Part shown: positions 26,549 to 36,410 of the stretch, in pieces
How the letters are laid out: every line of letters starts with the position of its first letter
Position numbering within the stretch: position 1 is the stretch's first letter
Assembly (NCBI RefSeq): GCF_003032475.1
Contig: NZ_CP028369.1
Coordinates: 4,650,001-4,714,000 of the forward strand
DNA: 64,000 nt
Direction of reading: 5' to 3'
DNA from: Streptomyces sp. P3
GTDB lineage: Bacteria > Actinomycetota > Actinomycetes > Streptomycetales > Streptomycetaceae
Translations under genes and position numbers: made by a program
The notes under the pieces: generated by a model
Seen by the model: the letters and a program-made list of their open reading frames with translations, nothing else
Told to the model about the DNA's origin: nothing
Database searches by the model: none

Positions 26549-29500
26549 ATGGCCTCTGTGCCGCCGACCCCTTCCGCCGACAGCCGGACCCGTGTGTCCG
26601 CGCTCCGAGAGGCCCTGGCCACCCGTGTGGTGGTGGCCGACGGAGCCATGGGCACCATGCTCCAGGCCCAGGAGCCCACTCTCGAGGACTTCCAGGACCT
26701 CGAGGGCTGCAACGAGGTCCTCAACATCACCCGGCCCGACATCGTGCGCTCCGTGCACGAGGAGTACTTCGCCGCGGGCGTGGACTGCGTCGAGACCAAC
26801 ACCTTCGGCGCCAACCACTCCGCCATGGCCGAGTACGACATCGCCGAGCGGGTGCACGAGCTGTCCGAGGCCGGCGCCCGCATCGCCCGCGAGACCGCCG
26901 ACGCCTTCGCCGCCCGCGACGGACGCACCCGCTGGGTCCTCGGCTCCATCGGCCCCGGCACCAAGCTGCCCACCCTCGGCCACATCGGCTACGGCACCCT
27001 GCGCGACGGCTTCCAGGCCAACGCCGAGGGCCTGCTCGCCGGCGGCGCCGACGCCCTGATCGTCGAGACCACCCAGGACCTCCTCCAGACGAAGTCGTCG
27101 ATCCTCGGCGCCAGGCGCGCGATGGAGGCGACCGGCGCCGACGTGCCCCTGCTGGTGTCCATGGCCTTCGAGACGACCGGCACCATGCTGCTCGGCTCCG
27201 AGATCGGCGCCGCGCTCACCGCGCTGGAACCGCTCGGGATCGACATGATCGGCCTGAACTGCTCCACCGGCCCCGCCGAGATGAGCGAGCACCTGCGCTA
27301 CCTGGCCCGGCACTCCCGCACCCCGCTGCTGTGCATGCCGAACGCCGGACTGCCGATCCTCACCAAGGACGGCGCCCACTTCCCGCTGGACGCCGAGGGC
27401 CTGGCCGACGCCCAGGAGACGTTCGTCCGCGACTACGGGCTGAACCTCATCGGCGGCTGCTGCGGAACCACCCCCGAGCACCTGCGCCAGGTCGTCGAAC
27501 GCGTCCGCGGCCTCGAGCCCGCCGAGCGCAGCCCCCGCCCCGAGCCCGGCGCCGCCTCCCTCTACCAGACCGTGCCCTTCCGCCAGGACACCTCCTACCT
27601 GGCGATCGGCGAGCGCACCAACGCCAACGGATCCAAGAAGTTCCGCGAGGCCATGCTGGCCGGCCGCTGGGACGACTGCGTGGAGATGGCCCGCGAGCAG
27701 ATCCGCGAGGGCGCGCACCTGCTGGACCTGTGCGTGGACTACGTCGGCCGTGACGGCGTCGCCGACATGGAGGAACTCGCCGGCCGCTTCGCCACCGCCT
27801 CCACCCTGCCGATCGTCCTGGACTCCACCGAGGTCGAGGTCATCCGGGCCGGCCTGGAGAAGCTCGGCGGCCGCGCGGTGATCAACTCGGTGAACTACGA
27901 GGACGGCGACGGCCCCGAGTCCCGCTTCGCCAAGGTCACCAGGCTGGCCCAGGAGCACGGCGCGGCCCTGATCGCGCTGACCATCGACGAGGTGGGCCAG
28001 GCCCGCACCCCCGAGAAGAAGGTCGAGATCGCCGAACGGCTCATCGCCGACCTGACCGGCAACTGGGGCATCCTCGAGTCGGACATCCTCATCGACACCC
28101 TGACCTTCACCATCTGCACCGGCCAGGAGGAGTCCCGGGGCGACGGCGTCGCCACCATCGAGGCGATCCGCGAGCTCAAGCGCCGTCACCCCGACGTGCA
28201 GACCACCCTCGGCCTGTCGAACATCTCCTTCGGCCTCAACCCGGCCGCCCGCATCCTGCTGAACTCCGTCTTCCTCGACGAGTGCGTCAAGGCGGGCCTG
28301 GACTCCGCGATCGTCCACGCCTCCAAGATCCTGCCCATCGCCCGCTTCACCGAGGAAGAGGTGCAGACCGCCCTCGACCTGATCCACGACCGGCGGACCG
28401 AGGGCTACGACCCCCTCCAGAAGCTCATGCAGCTCTTCGAGGGCGCCACCGCCAAGTCCCTCAAGGCCGGCCGGGCCGAGGAACTGGCCGCGCTCCCCCT
28501 GGAGGAACGCCTCAAGCGGCGCATCATCGACGGTGAGCGCAACGGCCTCGAGGCCGACCTCGACGAGGCGCTGCTCACCCGGCCGGCCCTGGAGATCGTC
28601 AACGACACCCTGCTGGACGGCATGAAGGTCGTCGGCGAGCTCTTCGGGTCCGGCCAGATGCAGCTGCCGTTCGTGCTGCAGTCCGCCGAGGTCATGAAGG
28701 CGGCGGTGGCCCACCTTGAGCCGCACATGGAGAAGTCCGACGACGACGGCAAGGGCACCATCGTGCTCGCCACGGTCCGCGGCGACGTCCACGACATCGG
28801 CAAGAACCTCGTCGACATCATCCTGTCCAACAACGGCTACAACGTCGTCAACCTCGGCATCAAGCAGCCGGTCTCCGCGATCCTGGACGCCGCCGCCGAG
28901 CACCGCGCCGACGTCATCGGCATGTCCGGCCTGCTGGTCAAGTCCACGGTGATCATGAAGGAGAACCTGGAGGAGCTCAACCAGCGCGGACTCGCGGCCG
29001 ACTACCCGGTCATCCTCGGCGGCGCCGCCCTCACCCGGGCCTACGTCGAGCAGGACCTGCACGAGATCTACGGGGGCGAGGTCCGCTACGCCCGCGACGC
29101 CTTCGAGGGCCTGCGCCTCATGGACGCCCTGATCGGCGTCAAGCGGGGCGTGCCCGGCGCGAAGCTGCCCGAGCTCAGGCAACGCCGGGTGCGCGCGAGC
29201 GCCGCCCCCGCCGAGGTCGAGGAGCGACCCGAGGAGGGCCACGTCCGCTCCGACGTCGCCACCGACAACCCCGTGCCGAAGCCGCCCTTCGAGGGCACCC
29301 GCGTCATCAAGGGCATCCAGCTCAAGGAGTACGCCTCCTGGCTCGACGAGGGCGCCCTCTTCAAGGGCCAGTGGGGCCTCAAGCAGGCCCGCACCGGCGA
29401 CGGGCCGACCTACGAGGAACTCGTCGAGAGCGAGGGCCGCCCCCGGCTGCGCGGCCTGCTGGACAAGCTGCAGACCGAGAACCTCCTCGAGGCCGCCGTG

Positions 29501-30067
29501 GTCTACGGCTACTTCCCCTGTGTGTCCAAGGACGACGACCTGATCATCCTGGACGAACAGGGCAACGAGCGGACCCGCTTCACCTTCCCCCGTCAGCGCC
29601 GCGGCCGCCGGCTGTGCCTGGCCGACTTCTTCCGCCCGGAGGAGTCGGGGGAGACCGACGTGGTCGGCCTCCAGGTCGTCACCGTCGGCTCGCGCATCGG
29701 CGAGGAGACGGCCAAGCTCTTCGCGTCGAACTCCTACCGCGACTACCTCGAACTGCACGGCCTGTCCGTGCAGCTGGCCGAGGCCCTCGCCGAGTACTGG
29801 CACGCGCGCGTGCGCTCGGAACTCGGCTTCGCCGGCGAGGACCCGGCCGACGTCGAGGACATGTTCGCCCTGAAGTACCGCGGCGCCCGCTTCTCCCTCG
29901 GCTACGGCGCCTGTCCCGACCTGGAGGACCGCGCCAAGATCGCCGAGCTGCTCCGTCCCGAGCGGATCGGCGTCCACCTGTCCGAGGAGTTCCAGCTCCA
30001 CCCCGAGCAGTCCACGGACGCCATCGTGATCCACCACCCCGAGGCGAAGTACTTCAACGCCCGGTGA
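26549..30067 (+). CDS. metH: Cobalamin-dependent methionine synthase
   Basis: A 1172-residue enzyme that transfers methyl from methyltetrahydrofolate to homocysteine through B12. Domains in order: homocysteine-binding barrel (about 20-330, zinc cysteines in GLNCS and GGCCGTT), pterin barrel (about 350-600, GERTNANGSKKF), B12 cap and Rossmann domain (about 650-880) with the D746-x-H748-x-x-G cobalt-ligand motif, and the AdoMet reactivation domain (about 910-1172, ARFSLGYGACPDLEDR). All four modules are complete. ATG at 26549 follows GAGGGAG. It is single-gene, divergent from gylR, with a structured leader candidate and a hairpin after its stop. Confidence 0.97.
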   Translation: MASVPPTPSADSRTRVSALREALATRVVVADGAMGTMLQAQEPTLEDFQDLEGCNEVLNITRPDIVRSVHEEYFAAGVDCVETNTFGANHSAMAEYDIAERVHELSEAGARIARETADAFAARDGRTRWVLGSIGPGTKLPTLGHIGYGTLRDGFQANAEGLLAGGADALIVETTQDLLQTKSSILGARRAMEATGADVPLLVSMAFETTGTMLLGSEIGAALTALEPLGIDMIGLNCSTGPAEMSEHLRYLARHSRTPLLCMPNAGLPILTKDGAHFPLDAEGLADAQETFVRDYGLNLIGGCCGTTPEHLRQVVERVRGLEPAERSPRPEPGAASLYQTVPFRQDTSYLAIGERTNANGSKKFREAMLAGRWDDCVEMAREQIREGAHLLDLCVDYVGRDGVADMEELAGRFATASTLPIVLDSTEVEVIRAGLEKLGGRAVINSVNYEDGDGPESRFAKVTRLAQEHGAALIALTIDEVGQARTPEKKVEIAERLIADLTGNWGILESDILIDTLTFTICTGQEESRGDGVATIEAIRELKRRHPDVQTTLGLSNISFGLNPAARILLNSVFLDECVKAGLDSAIVHASKILPIARFTEEEVQTALDLIHDRRTEGYDPLQKLMQLFEGATAKSLKAGRAEELAALPLEERLKRRIIDGERNGLEADLDEALLTRPALEIVNDTLLDGMKVVGELFGSGQMQLPFVLQSAEVMKAAVAHLEPHMEKSDDDGKGTIVLATVRGDVHDIGKNLVDIILSNNGYNVVNLGIKQPVSAILDAAAEHRADVIGMSGLLVKSTVIMKENLEELNQRGLAADYPVILGGAALTRAYVEQDLHEIYGGEVRYARDAFEGLRLMDALIGVKRGVPGAKLPELRQRRVRASAAPAEVEERPEEGHVRSDVATDNPVPKPPFEGTRVIKGIQLKEYASWLDEGALFKGQWGLKQARTGDGPTYEELVESEGRPRLRGLLDKLQTENLLEAAVVYGYFPCVSKDDDLIILDEQGNERTRFTFPRQRRGRRLCLADFFRPEESGETDVVGLQVVTVGSRIGEETAKLFASNSYRDYLELHGLSVQLAEALAEYWHARVRSELGFAGEDPADVEDMFALKYRGARFSLGYGACPDLEDRAKIAELLRPERIGVHLSEEFQLHPEQSTDAIVIHHPEAKYFNAR

Positions 30068-30123
30068 CGTGAGCGCGCCGCTCAGCACACTGATCCGATA
30101 AGTCGTACACTGGTCGGTCCACT

Positions 30124-30157
30124 GCAGGCCGGTTCCCCACAGCGGGAACCGGCCTGC
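30124..30157 (+). terminator. Hairpin between metH and the HAD gene
   Basis: A perfect 14-bp stem (30124-30137 with 30144-30157) and six-base loop. A promoter-like TACACT lies just upstream (about 30107), so the hairpin may be either the metH terminator or part of the HAD leader. Confidence 0.65.
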
Positions 30158-30180
30158 TCGTCCCTCAAGGAGGTACGCGG

Positions 30181-30879
30181 ATGACCAGTACGGTTCCCGC
30201 GCCAGTCACCCGCACGGCCGAGGGCTCAGCCCTGCAGGCCGTGTTCCTCGACATGGACGGCACCCTGGTGGACACCGAGGGCTTCTGGTGGGACGTCGAG
30301 GTCGAGGTCTTCGGCGCGCTCGGACACACCCTCGACGACTCCTGGCGCCACGTCGTGGTCGGCGGCCCGATGAGCCGCAGCGCAGGGTTCCTGATCGAGG
30401 CGACCGGAGCCGACGTCACCGTCGGCGAACTCACCGGCCTGCTCAACGAGGGGTTCGAGGACCGCATCACCCGCGCCCTGCCCCTGATGCCGGGAGCGGC
30501 GCGGCTGCTCGCCGAGCTGACCGAGCACGAGGTGCCCACCGCCCTCGTCTCCGCCTCCCACCGCCGCATCATCGACCGCGTCATCGCCTCGCTCGGCGTC
30601 GAGCACTTCCGCCTCAGCGTCGCCGGCGACGAGGTTGCCCACACCAAGCCGCACCCCGACCCCTACCTGTTCGCCGCCGCCGGCCTCGGCGTGGATCCCA
30701 CGAGGTGCGCGGTCGTCGAGGACACCGCGACGGGCGTCGCCTCGGCGGAGGCCGCGGGCTGCCTCGTGGTCGCGGTGCCCTCCGTGGCGCCGATCGCCCC
30801 GGCGCAAGGACGCACCGTCGTCTCCTCGCTCGAACAGGTCGACCTGTCTTTTCTGCGCGGCCTGATGCCGCTCAACTGA
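30181..30879 (+). CDS. HAD-family hydrolase (phosphoglucomutase/phosphatase-like)
   Basis: A 232-residue haloacid-dehalogenase-superfamily enzyme with motif I DMDGTLVDT (Asp24 nucleophile, Asp26 acid), a helical cap of the beta-phosphoglucomutase type, motif II in LVSASH, the lysine in KPHPDP, and motif III VVEDTATG. Members remove or transfer phosphate on small metabolites; the substrate is not predictable. ATG at 30181 has AAGGAGG upstream. It follows metH by about 110 bases with a hairpin between. Confidence 0.9.
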   Translation: MTSTVPAPVTRTAEGSALQAVFLDMDGTLVDTEGFWWDVEVEVFGALGHTLDDSWRHVVVGGPMSRSAGFLIEATGADVTVGELTGLLNEGFEDRITRALPLMPGAARLLAELTEHEVPTALVSASHRRIIDRVIASLGVEHFRLSVAGDEVAHTKPHPDPYLFAAAGLGVDPTRCAVVEDTATGVASAEAAGCLVVAVPSVAPIAPAQGRTVVSSLEQVDLSFLRGLMPLN

Positions 30880-31353
30880 TCACCGCGACGACCATTCGTG
30901 ATCGGCCGATGACGGAAATGCAGCGCCCTTCACCCAGCGTGCACTACCGATAACCAGGAATTCGGCGAAGGGTGAGCCAAGCGGAATTCGGATCTTCATC
31001 TGCCGCTCCGTGACGGCCGAATTCCGGCCGCCCCGAACCTCGCCCGGTTGTGACGTTCCCCACCTGGCCGGGGCTCGACAGATGACTCTCCGTATGCATC
31101 CCGGCCGTGCCGGGGGCGTCCGGAGGTGTCCTTGTGTCCTGATTGGTAAGCGGCTGTACTAATCCTTCCGCAGACGGCTGTTCAGTGCGTCCACAGCCGG
31201 TTTCGCTGCGTGATGGCCCTTCAACTCCGGTGGCTGTGAACGCTCCTGTCGACGCGGACTAATCTCATTGGGACAACATCGCCTACCCCGTGATCCGCAG
31301 CGCCACCCCTGCATGCCGGGTACACGGACCGACAGCTCTGGAGAAACTCGAGC
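30880..31353. other. Intergenic region upstream of the solute-binding proteins
   Basis: This 474-base gap holds an inverted repeat CGGAATTCGG (30982-30991) / CCGAATTCCG (31017-31026) with a 25-base spacer, probably the HAD terminator or an operator. Further on, promoter-like TTGTGT (about 31131) and TACTAA (about 31157) are seen. No reading frame with credible start and codon use is found. Confidence 0.5.
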
Positions 31354-32961
31354 ATGAACCGCAAGACTTTGGTGCTGCCGGCCGTGGTCGGTCTGCTCGC
31401 GCCCGTGCTCGCCGCCTGCGGAGGGTCCGACAGTGGCAGCGGCGGCGGCGACGCCATCGTCGTGGGCACCACCGACCGGTTCACCGCCACCAAGGACGCC
31501 CCGGCCCCGCTCGACCCCGCGTACTCCTACGACGTCGGCACGTGGAACATCCTGCGCCAGACCGTGCAGACCCTGATGATCCAGCCCAAGGGCGAGGGCG
31601 AGCCCGTCCCCGAGGCGGCCGAGAGCTGCGGTTTCACCGACACCGGCAACGAGCGCTACGCCTGCAAGCTGCGCAGCGGCCTGCAGTTCGCCGACGGCGA
31701 CGACGTCACGGCGAAGGACGTCAAGTTCTCCATCGACCGCGCCCGCGCCATCAAGGCCGACTCCGGCGTGTTCGCCCTGCTGTCCACCATCGACACCATC
31801 GAAACGCAGGGCGACAACGAAGTCATCTTCCATCTCAAGACCGCCGACGCCACCTTCCCCTTCAAGCTGTCGACCCCGGTCGCCGGCATCGTCAACCCCG
31901 ACGACTACGACAAGGGCAAGCTGCGCGACGGTTTCGCGGTCGACGGATCGGGCCCCTACATCCTCAAGGCCGACACCGACGGCGACGAGATGACGAAGGC
32001 CGTGTTCACCCGGAACCCCCACTACAAGGGGACGCTGAAGGTGAACAACGACGAGGTCGACATGGTGTCCTACAAGGACGCCGACGCCATGGGCACCGCC
32101 CTGCAGAAGGGCGACATCGACCTCATGACCCGCACCATGTCGCCGGAGCAGATCAAGAAGCTCTCCGAGAGCCCCGCCGGCGGAGACATCGACCTGGTCG
32201 AACTGAACGGCCTCGAGATCCGCTACCTCGCGTTCGACACCACGGACCCGGCCGTCAAGTCCAAGGCCGTCCGCCAGGCCATGGCCCAGATCATCAACCG
32301 CAACGAGCTCGTGTCGAAGGTCTACGGCTCCCAGGCCGAGCCTCTCTACTCGCTCGTCCCGGCCAGCCTCACCGGTCACTCCAACTCGTTCGTCAACACC
32401 TACGGCGAACCCAACGTCGGCAAGGCCAAGGCCCTGCTGGCCGACGCGGACATCACCAAGCCGGTGAAGCTGACGCTGAACTACACGACCGACCACTACG
32501 GTCCGGCCACCAAGCAGGAGTTCGAGGTGCTGCAGAAGCAGCTCAACGACAGCGGCCTGTTCGACGTCACCATCAAGGGCACCGCCTGGGACGCGTTCGT
32601 CCCGGCCGAGCGCAAGGGCGAGTACGCCGTCTACGGCATGGGCTGGTTCCCCGACTTCCCCGACGCCGACAACTTCGTCGCCCCGTTCCTCGACAAGGAC
32701 AACTTCCTCAAGTCGCCGTACGGCAACAGCGACATCATCGACACCCTGATCCCGTCCTCCCGCCGCGAGGCCGACCGCCAGAGCGCCACCAAGAGCCTGA
32801 CGGAGATCCAGGACATCGTCGCCAAGGACGTCCCGATCCTGCCGCTGTGGCAGGGCAAGCAGTACGTCGCCGCCAACAACGACGTCACGGGCACGGCGTA
32901 CGCGCTCAACTCCTCCGCGACGCTGCAGCTGTGGGAGCTCGGCCGCGGCGCGAGCAGCTGA
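31354..32961 (+). CDS. ABC transporter solute-binding lipoprotein (family 5)
   Basis: A 535-residue lipoprotein of the oligopeptide-binding SBP family 5. The signal ends in lipobox LAAC (Cys22), so the protein is anchored outside the membrane. The body shows family blocks such as YACKLRSGLQFADGD, VKFSIDRA and FVAPFLDKDN. Such proteins deliver peptides, nickel or sugars to ABC permeases, but no permease or ATPase gene is nearby. A close paralogue follows 94 bases downstream. ATG at 31354 is the natural start of the signal peptide. Confidence 0.92.
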   Translation: MNRKTLVLPAVVGLLAPVLAACGGSDSGSGGGDAIVVGTTDRFTATKDAPAPLDPAYSYDVGTWNILRQTVQTLMIQPKGEGEPVPEAAESCGFTDTGNERYACKLRSGLQFADGDDVTAKDVKFSIDRARAIKADSGVFALLSTIDTIETQGDNEVIFHLKTADATFPFKLSTPVAGIVNPDDYDKGKLRDGFAVDGSGPYILKADTDGDEMTKAVFTRNPHYKGTLKVNNDEVDMVSYKDADAMGTALQKGDIDLMTRTMSPEQIKKLSESPAGGDIDLVELNGLEIRYLAFDTTDPAVKSKAVRQAMAQIINRNELVSKVYGSQAEPLYSLVPASLTGHSNSFVNTYGEPNVGKAKALLADADITKPVKLTLNYTTDHYGPATKQEFEVLQKQLNDSGLFDVTIKGTAWDAFVPAERKGEYAVYGMGWFPDFPDADNFVAPFLDKDNFLKSPYGNSDIIDTLIPSSRREADRQSATKSLTEIQDIVAKDVPILPLWQGKQYVAANNDVTGTAYALNSSATLQLWELGRGASS

Positions 32962-33055
32962 CGAGCCTCCGGCTCCCTGCTCACTGCTCCCTGCCCTATG
33001 CCAGGGGCCCGGACCGTGGCTCCGGCGCGACGAGAACACGACGACAAGGCACTAC

Positions 33056-34636
33056 GTGAACCTGCGCAACCAGTGGCCGGTCCTGCCGATCATGGCGGGG
33101 CTGGCCTCCGGCCTGTTGACCGGCTGCGGCACCCAGAACGGGGGCACCGGGGGCGACGGCTCCTCGGTGGTCCTCGGCATGTCCGACGAGGTCCTGGCCA
33201 CGGACCCCGCCTCCGGCTACGACCCGGGCTCCTGGCTGCTGTTCAACAACGTCTTCCAGTCACTGCTGAGCTTCCCCAAGGGCGGCACCGAACCCGAGCC
33301 CGACGCCGCCCGCGAGTGCCGTTTCACCGACACACGGACCCAGGTCTACAGCTGCACGCTGAAGGACGACCTGACGTTCAGCAACGGCGACGCGCTCACC
33401 TCGGAGGACGTCAAGTTCTCCTTCGACCGCATGCTGAAGATCAACGACGACGCCGGACCGGCGATCATGTTCGCCACCCTCGGCGCGGTCGAGACACCCG
33501 ATGCCAAGACCGTCGTCTTCAAGCTCAAGGCCCCCGACGCCACCTTCCCCAGCAAGATCGCCTCGGGCGCCGGGTCCATCGTCGACCACCGGCAGTACGA
33601 CGCCGACGGCCTGCGCGAGGACGGCGAAGCCGTCGGCTCCGGCCCCTACACGCTCGACTCCTTCAGCGACGACGAAGCCGTCTTCTCCGTCAACGACCAC
33701 TACCGGGGCACCGCCTCCGACGCCCAGAACACCGGCGTCACCCTCAAGTTCTTCGGCGGTGACCAGAAGGCCCTCAAGAAGGCCCTGCTCGACGGCGACG
33801 TCGACATCGCCTACCGCGGCCTGACCGCCGCCGACGTCGCCGACATCCAGCAGAGCGCCGACGCCCGCGCCGAGGTCGTCGAGGGCAGCAGCGCGGAAGT
33901 CCAGCACCTGGTCTTCAACATGGACGACCCGGTCGCCGGAAAGCTCGGCGTCCGGCGGGCCATCGCCCACCTCATCGACCGCGAAGCCCTCATCAAGAAC
34001 GTCTACCAGGGCACCGCCGACCCGCTCTACTCGATCGTCCCGGCCGGTATCGCGGGCCACAACACCGCCTTCTTCGACCGCTACGGCGCCCGGCCCTCCC
34101 GGACCGAGGCGGCCGCCGCACTCGCCGCGGCCGGCATCACCGACAAGGTGCGGCTCACCCTCTGGTCGACCCCGTCCCGCTACGGCCCGGCCACCGACCA
34201 GGAACTCAAGGCCGTCGCGGCACAGCTCAACGCCAGCGGCCTGTTCGACGCCGACGTCAAGTCCGTCGCCTTCGGCCAGTACGAGAAGGACATCGCCGCC
34301 GGCAAGTACGGCGTCTACGTCAAGGGCTGGGTGCCCGACTACCCGGACGCCGACAACTTCACATCGCCCTTCTTCGGCGAGGGCAACGTACTGAGCAACC
34401 ACTACACCGACAAGACGATCACCGGGACGCTCATCCCGCGCACCGCCGCGCAGAGCGACCGCAGCGCCACCGACGCCGACTACGGCCGGCTGCAGAACAT
34501 CGTGGCCGCACAGGTGCCCGTCCTGCCCGTATGGCAGGGCAAGCAGTACGCGGTCGTCGGCGAGAACGTCTACGGCCTGGAGAACTGCCTGGACGCCTCC
34601 ACCGTGTTCCGCTTCTGGGAACTCAGCAAGAGCTGA
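33056..34636 (+). CDS. ABC transporter solute-binding lipoprotein (family 5), paralogue
   Basis: A 526-residue paralogue of the preceding gene, with similar blocks (LKDDLTFSNGDAL, VKFSFDRML, SPFFGEGNVL). Lipobox LLTGC places Cys23 as the lipidated residue. It starts with GTG at 33056. The two genes look like a tandem duplication that has diverged substantially; no permease is encoded beside them. It ends at a 19-bp perfect hairpin. Substrate specificity is unknown. Confidence 0.92.
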   Translation: MNLRNQWPVLPIMAGLASGLLTGCGTQNGGTGGDGSSVVLGMSDEVLATDPASGYDPGSWLLFNNVFQSLLSFPKGGTEPEPDAARECRFTDTRTQVYSCTLKDDLTFSNGDALTSEDVKFSFDRMLKINDDAGPAIMFATLGAVETPDAKTVVFKLKAPDATFPSKIASGAGSIVDHRQYDADGLREDGEAVGSGPYTLDSFSDDEAVFSVNDHYRGTASDAQNTGVTLKFFGGDQKALKKALLDGDVDIAYRGLTAADVADIQQSADARAEVVEGSSAEVQHLVFNMDDPVAGKLGVRRAIAHLIDREALIKNVYQGTADPLYSIVPAGIAGHNTAFFDRYGARPSRTEAAAALAAAGITDKVRLTLWSTPSRYGPATDQELKAVAAQLNASGLFDADVKSVAFGQYEKDIAAGKYGVYVKGWVPDYPDADNFTSPFFGEGNVLSNHYTDKTITGTLIPRTAAQSDRSATDADYGRLQNIVAAQVPVLPVWQGKQYAVVGENVYGLENCLDASTVFRFWELSKS

Positions 34637-34645
34637 GCCCGCGGA

Positions 34646-34688
34646 CGACAACGAAGGGCGCCCCCTGCCGGGGCGCCCTTCGTTGTCG
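34646..34688. terminator. Strong bidirectional terminator
   Basis: A perfect 19-bp stem (34646-34664 with 34670-34688) with a five-base loop between convergent genes. Confidence 0.92.
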
Positions 34689-34743
34689 TACCCGTGCCGC
34701 GTCGCCGGACCTTACGCCGTCGAGGCCCCGTGCTCCCGCTCGC

Positions 34744-35415
34744 CTACTGGGCGCCGGGACGCACCAGACCGCTCTCGTACGCGTACACCGCGGCCTGCAC
34801 CCGGTCCCGCAGTCCCAGCTTCGTCAGCACATGCCCGACATGCGTCTTCACCGTGGTCTCGCTGACGAACAGGTCGGCGGCGATCTCGGCGTTCGACAAC
34901 CCCCGCGCCACCAGCTTCAGCACCTCCACCTCCCGGTCGGTCAGCGTGTGCAGCGTGTCCGGCACCGGCTCCTCACCCGACGGCAGATGCGTGGCGTACT
35001 TGTCGAGCAGCCGGCGCGTGATGCTCGGCGCCAACATGGCCTCGCCGGATGCCACCACCCGGATCGCCTGCACCAGCTCATTGGCCGGGGCGTCCTTGAG
35101 CAGGAACCCGCTGGCCCCCGCCCGCAGCGCCTCCACCACGTACTCGTCCAGATCGAACGTGGTCAGCACCAGCACCTTCGCCGGACCGTCCCGCCCGGGA
35201 CCGGTGATCTGCCGGGTCGCCTCCACCCCGTCCATCCGCGGCATGCGGATGTCCATGAGCACCACATCGGGCTGCAACGCCCGCACCTGGTCGATGGCCT
35301 GCAGACCGTCTCCGGCCTCGCCGACGACCGCGATGTCCTGCTCGGCCTCCAGAATCATCCGGAAGCCCGTGCGCAACAGCGGCTGGTCGTCGACCAGTAG
35401 GACGCGGATGGCCAC
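34744..35415 (-). CDS. Orphan NarL/LuxR-family response regulator
   Basis: A 223-residue two-component regulator with a receiver domain (acidic residues 9-10, phospho-acceptor Asp55 in LMDIRMP, Thr in LTTFD, Lys in FLLKDA) and a C-terminal LuxR-type helix-turn-helix (LTDREVEVLKLVARGLSNAEIA). GTG at 35415 is supported by AAGGAG upstream; a longer frame is not credible. No sensor kinase gene is adjacent, so its partner is elsewhere. The upstream neighbour on the same strand, the RecB-like nuclease, ends 14 bases before, so the two may form one transcript. Confidence 0.92.
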   Translation of the reverse strand: MAIRVLLVDDQPLLRTGFRMILEAEQDIAVVGEAGDGLQAIDQVRALQPDVVLMDIRMPRMDGVEATRQITGPGRDGPAKVLVLTTFDLDEYVVEALRAGASGFLLKDAPANELVQAIRVVASGEAMLAPSITRRLLDKYATHLPSGEEPVPDTLHTLTDREVEVLKLVARGLSNAEIAADLFVSETTVKTHVGHVLTKLGLRDRVQAAVYAYESGLVRPGAQ

Positions 35416-35429
35416 GTGGATCTCCTTCT

Positions 35430-36410
35430 CTAGCCCGGCCCCATTCTGCCCTGCGCCCCGTCCTGTGACGCGGCCGCCCTCACCGGCGCCGGCGGCTCGA
35501 GCGTCACCGGCAGCGGATACGGCGGGGGAGTACCGCCGAACTCCGGACAGTGCGCCCGGTGATCGCACCAGCCGCACAGCTTCGTCGGCCGGGGCCGCCA
35601 CTCGCCGGTCCGCGTTGCCTCCCCGATCGCCTCCCACAACGCGAGCAGCTTGCGCTCCACGCGCTCCAGATCCGCCAGGACCGGGTCGTACGTCAGCACG
35701 TCCCCGCTGCCCAGATACACCAGCTGCAGCCGCCGCGGCACGACGTTCTTCAACCGCCACACGACCAGCGCGTAGAACTTCATCTGGAACAGCGCGCCCT
35801 CGGCGTACTCAGGCCGCGGAGCCTTGCCCGTCTTGTAGTCGACGATCCGCACCTCACCCGTCGGCGCCACGTCGACCCGGTCGATGATCCCGCGCAGCCG
35901 CAGCCCCGACTCCAGCTCGGTCTCCACGAACAGCTCCCGCTCGGCGGGCTCCAGCCGCGTCGGATCCTCCAGCGTGAACCAGCGCTCGACCAGCCGCTCC
36001 GCCTCCGCCAGCCAGCCGGCGAGCCGCTCGCCCTCGGGATCGTCGGCGAACAGCTCCACCACTTCCGGCCGCGTCTCCCGCAGCCGGTCCCACTGCGCCG
36101 GGATCAGCGACTTCGCCCCCGCCGCCGTCCGCTCGGCCGCCGGCGCGTCGAACAGCCGCTCGAGGACGGCGTGCACCAGAGTCCCCTTCGTCGCCGCCGG
36201 ACTCGGCTTCTCCGGCAGCCGGTCGATCACCCGGAACCGGTACAACAGCGGGCACTGCATGAAATCACCGGCCCGCGACGGCGACAGCGACGCGGGAGCC
36301 ACCGCGACGACCCCCGCCGCCCCCTCGGACCCCGCCGCCCCCGTGCGCGACGGCTCCGCCACCACACCGTCGTCGCCCGCCCGGACGACGCCCTCGCTGC
36401 TGCTCTCCAT
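35430..36410 (-). CDS. RecB-family exonuclease (PD-(D/E)XK nuclease)
   Basis: A 326-residue nuclease with the PD-(D/E)XK core: GTLVHAVLERLF, then GIIDRVDV (metal Asp) and VRIVDYKTGK (Asp and catalytic Lys). A cysteine in MQCPLLYRF and the cluster LCGWCDHRAHCPEF resemble the four-cysteine iron-sulfur staple of AddB and Cas4-like nucleases. It is a stand-alone nuclease domain, as in many actinobacteria, with a likely role in DNA end processing. The acidic, Gly-rich first 40 residues are disordered. ATG at 36410 is the chosen start; it shares a transcript direction with the response regulator and is divergent from the site-2 protease. Confidence 0.88.
   Translation of the reverse strand: MESSSEGVVRAGDDGVVAEPSRTGAAGSEGAAGVVAVAPASLSPSRAGDFMQCPLLYRFRVIDRLPEKPSPAATKGTLVHAVLERLFDAPAAERTAAGAKSLIPAQWDRLRETRPEVVELFADDPEGERLAGWLAEAERLVERWFTLEDPTRLEPAERELFVETELESGLRLRGIIDRVDVAPTGEVRIVDYKTGKAPRPEYAEGALFQMKFYALVVWRLKNVVPRRLQLVYLGSGDVLTYDPVLADLERVERKLLALWEAIGEATRTGEWRPRPTKLCGWCDHRAHCPEFGGTPPPYPLPVTLEPPAPVRAAASQDGAQGRMGPG

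Noticed and set aside
25859..30088. 1409-residue open frame opposite metH
   Set aside because: No recognisable domain, starts inside gylR and covers an unquestionable metH; a GC shadow.
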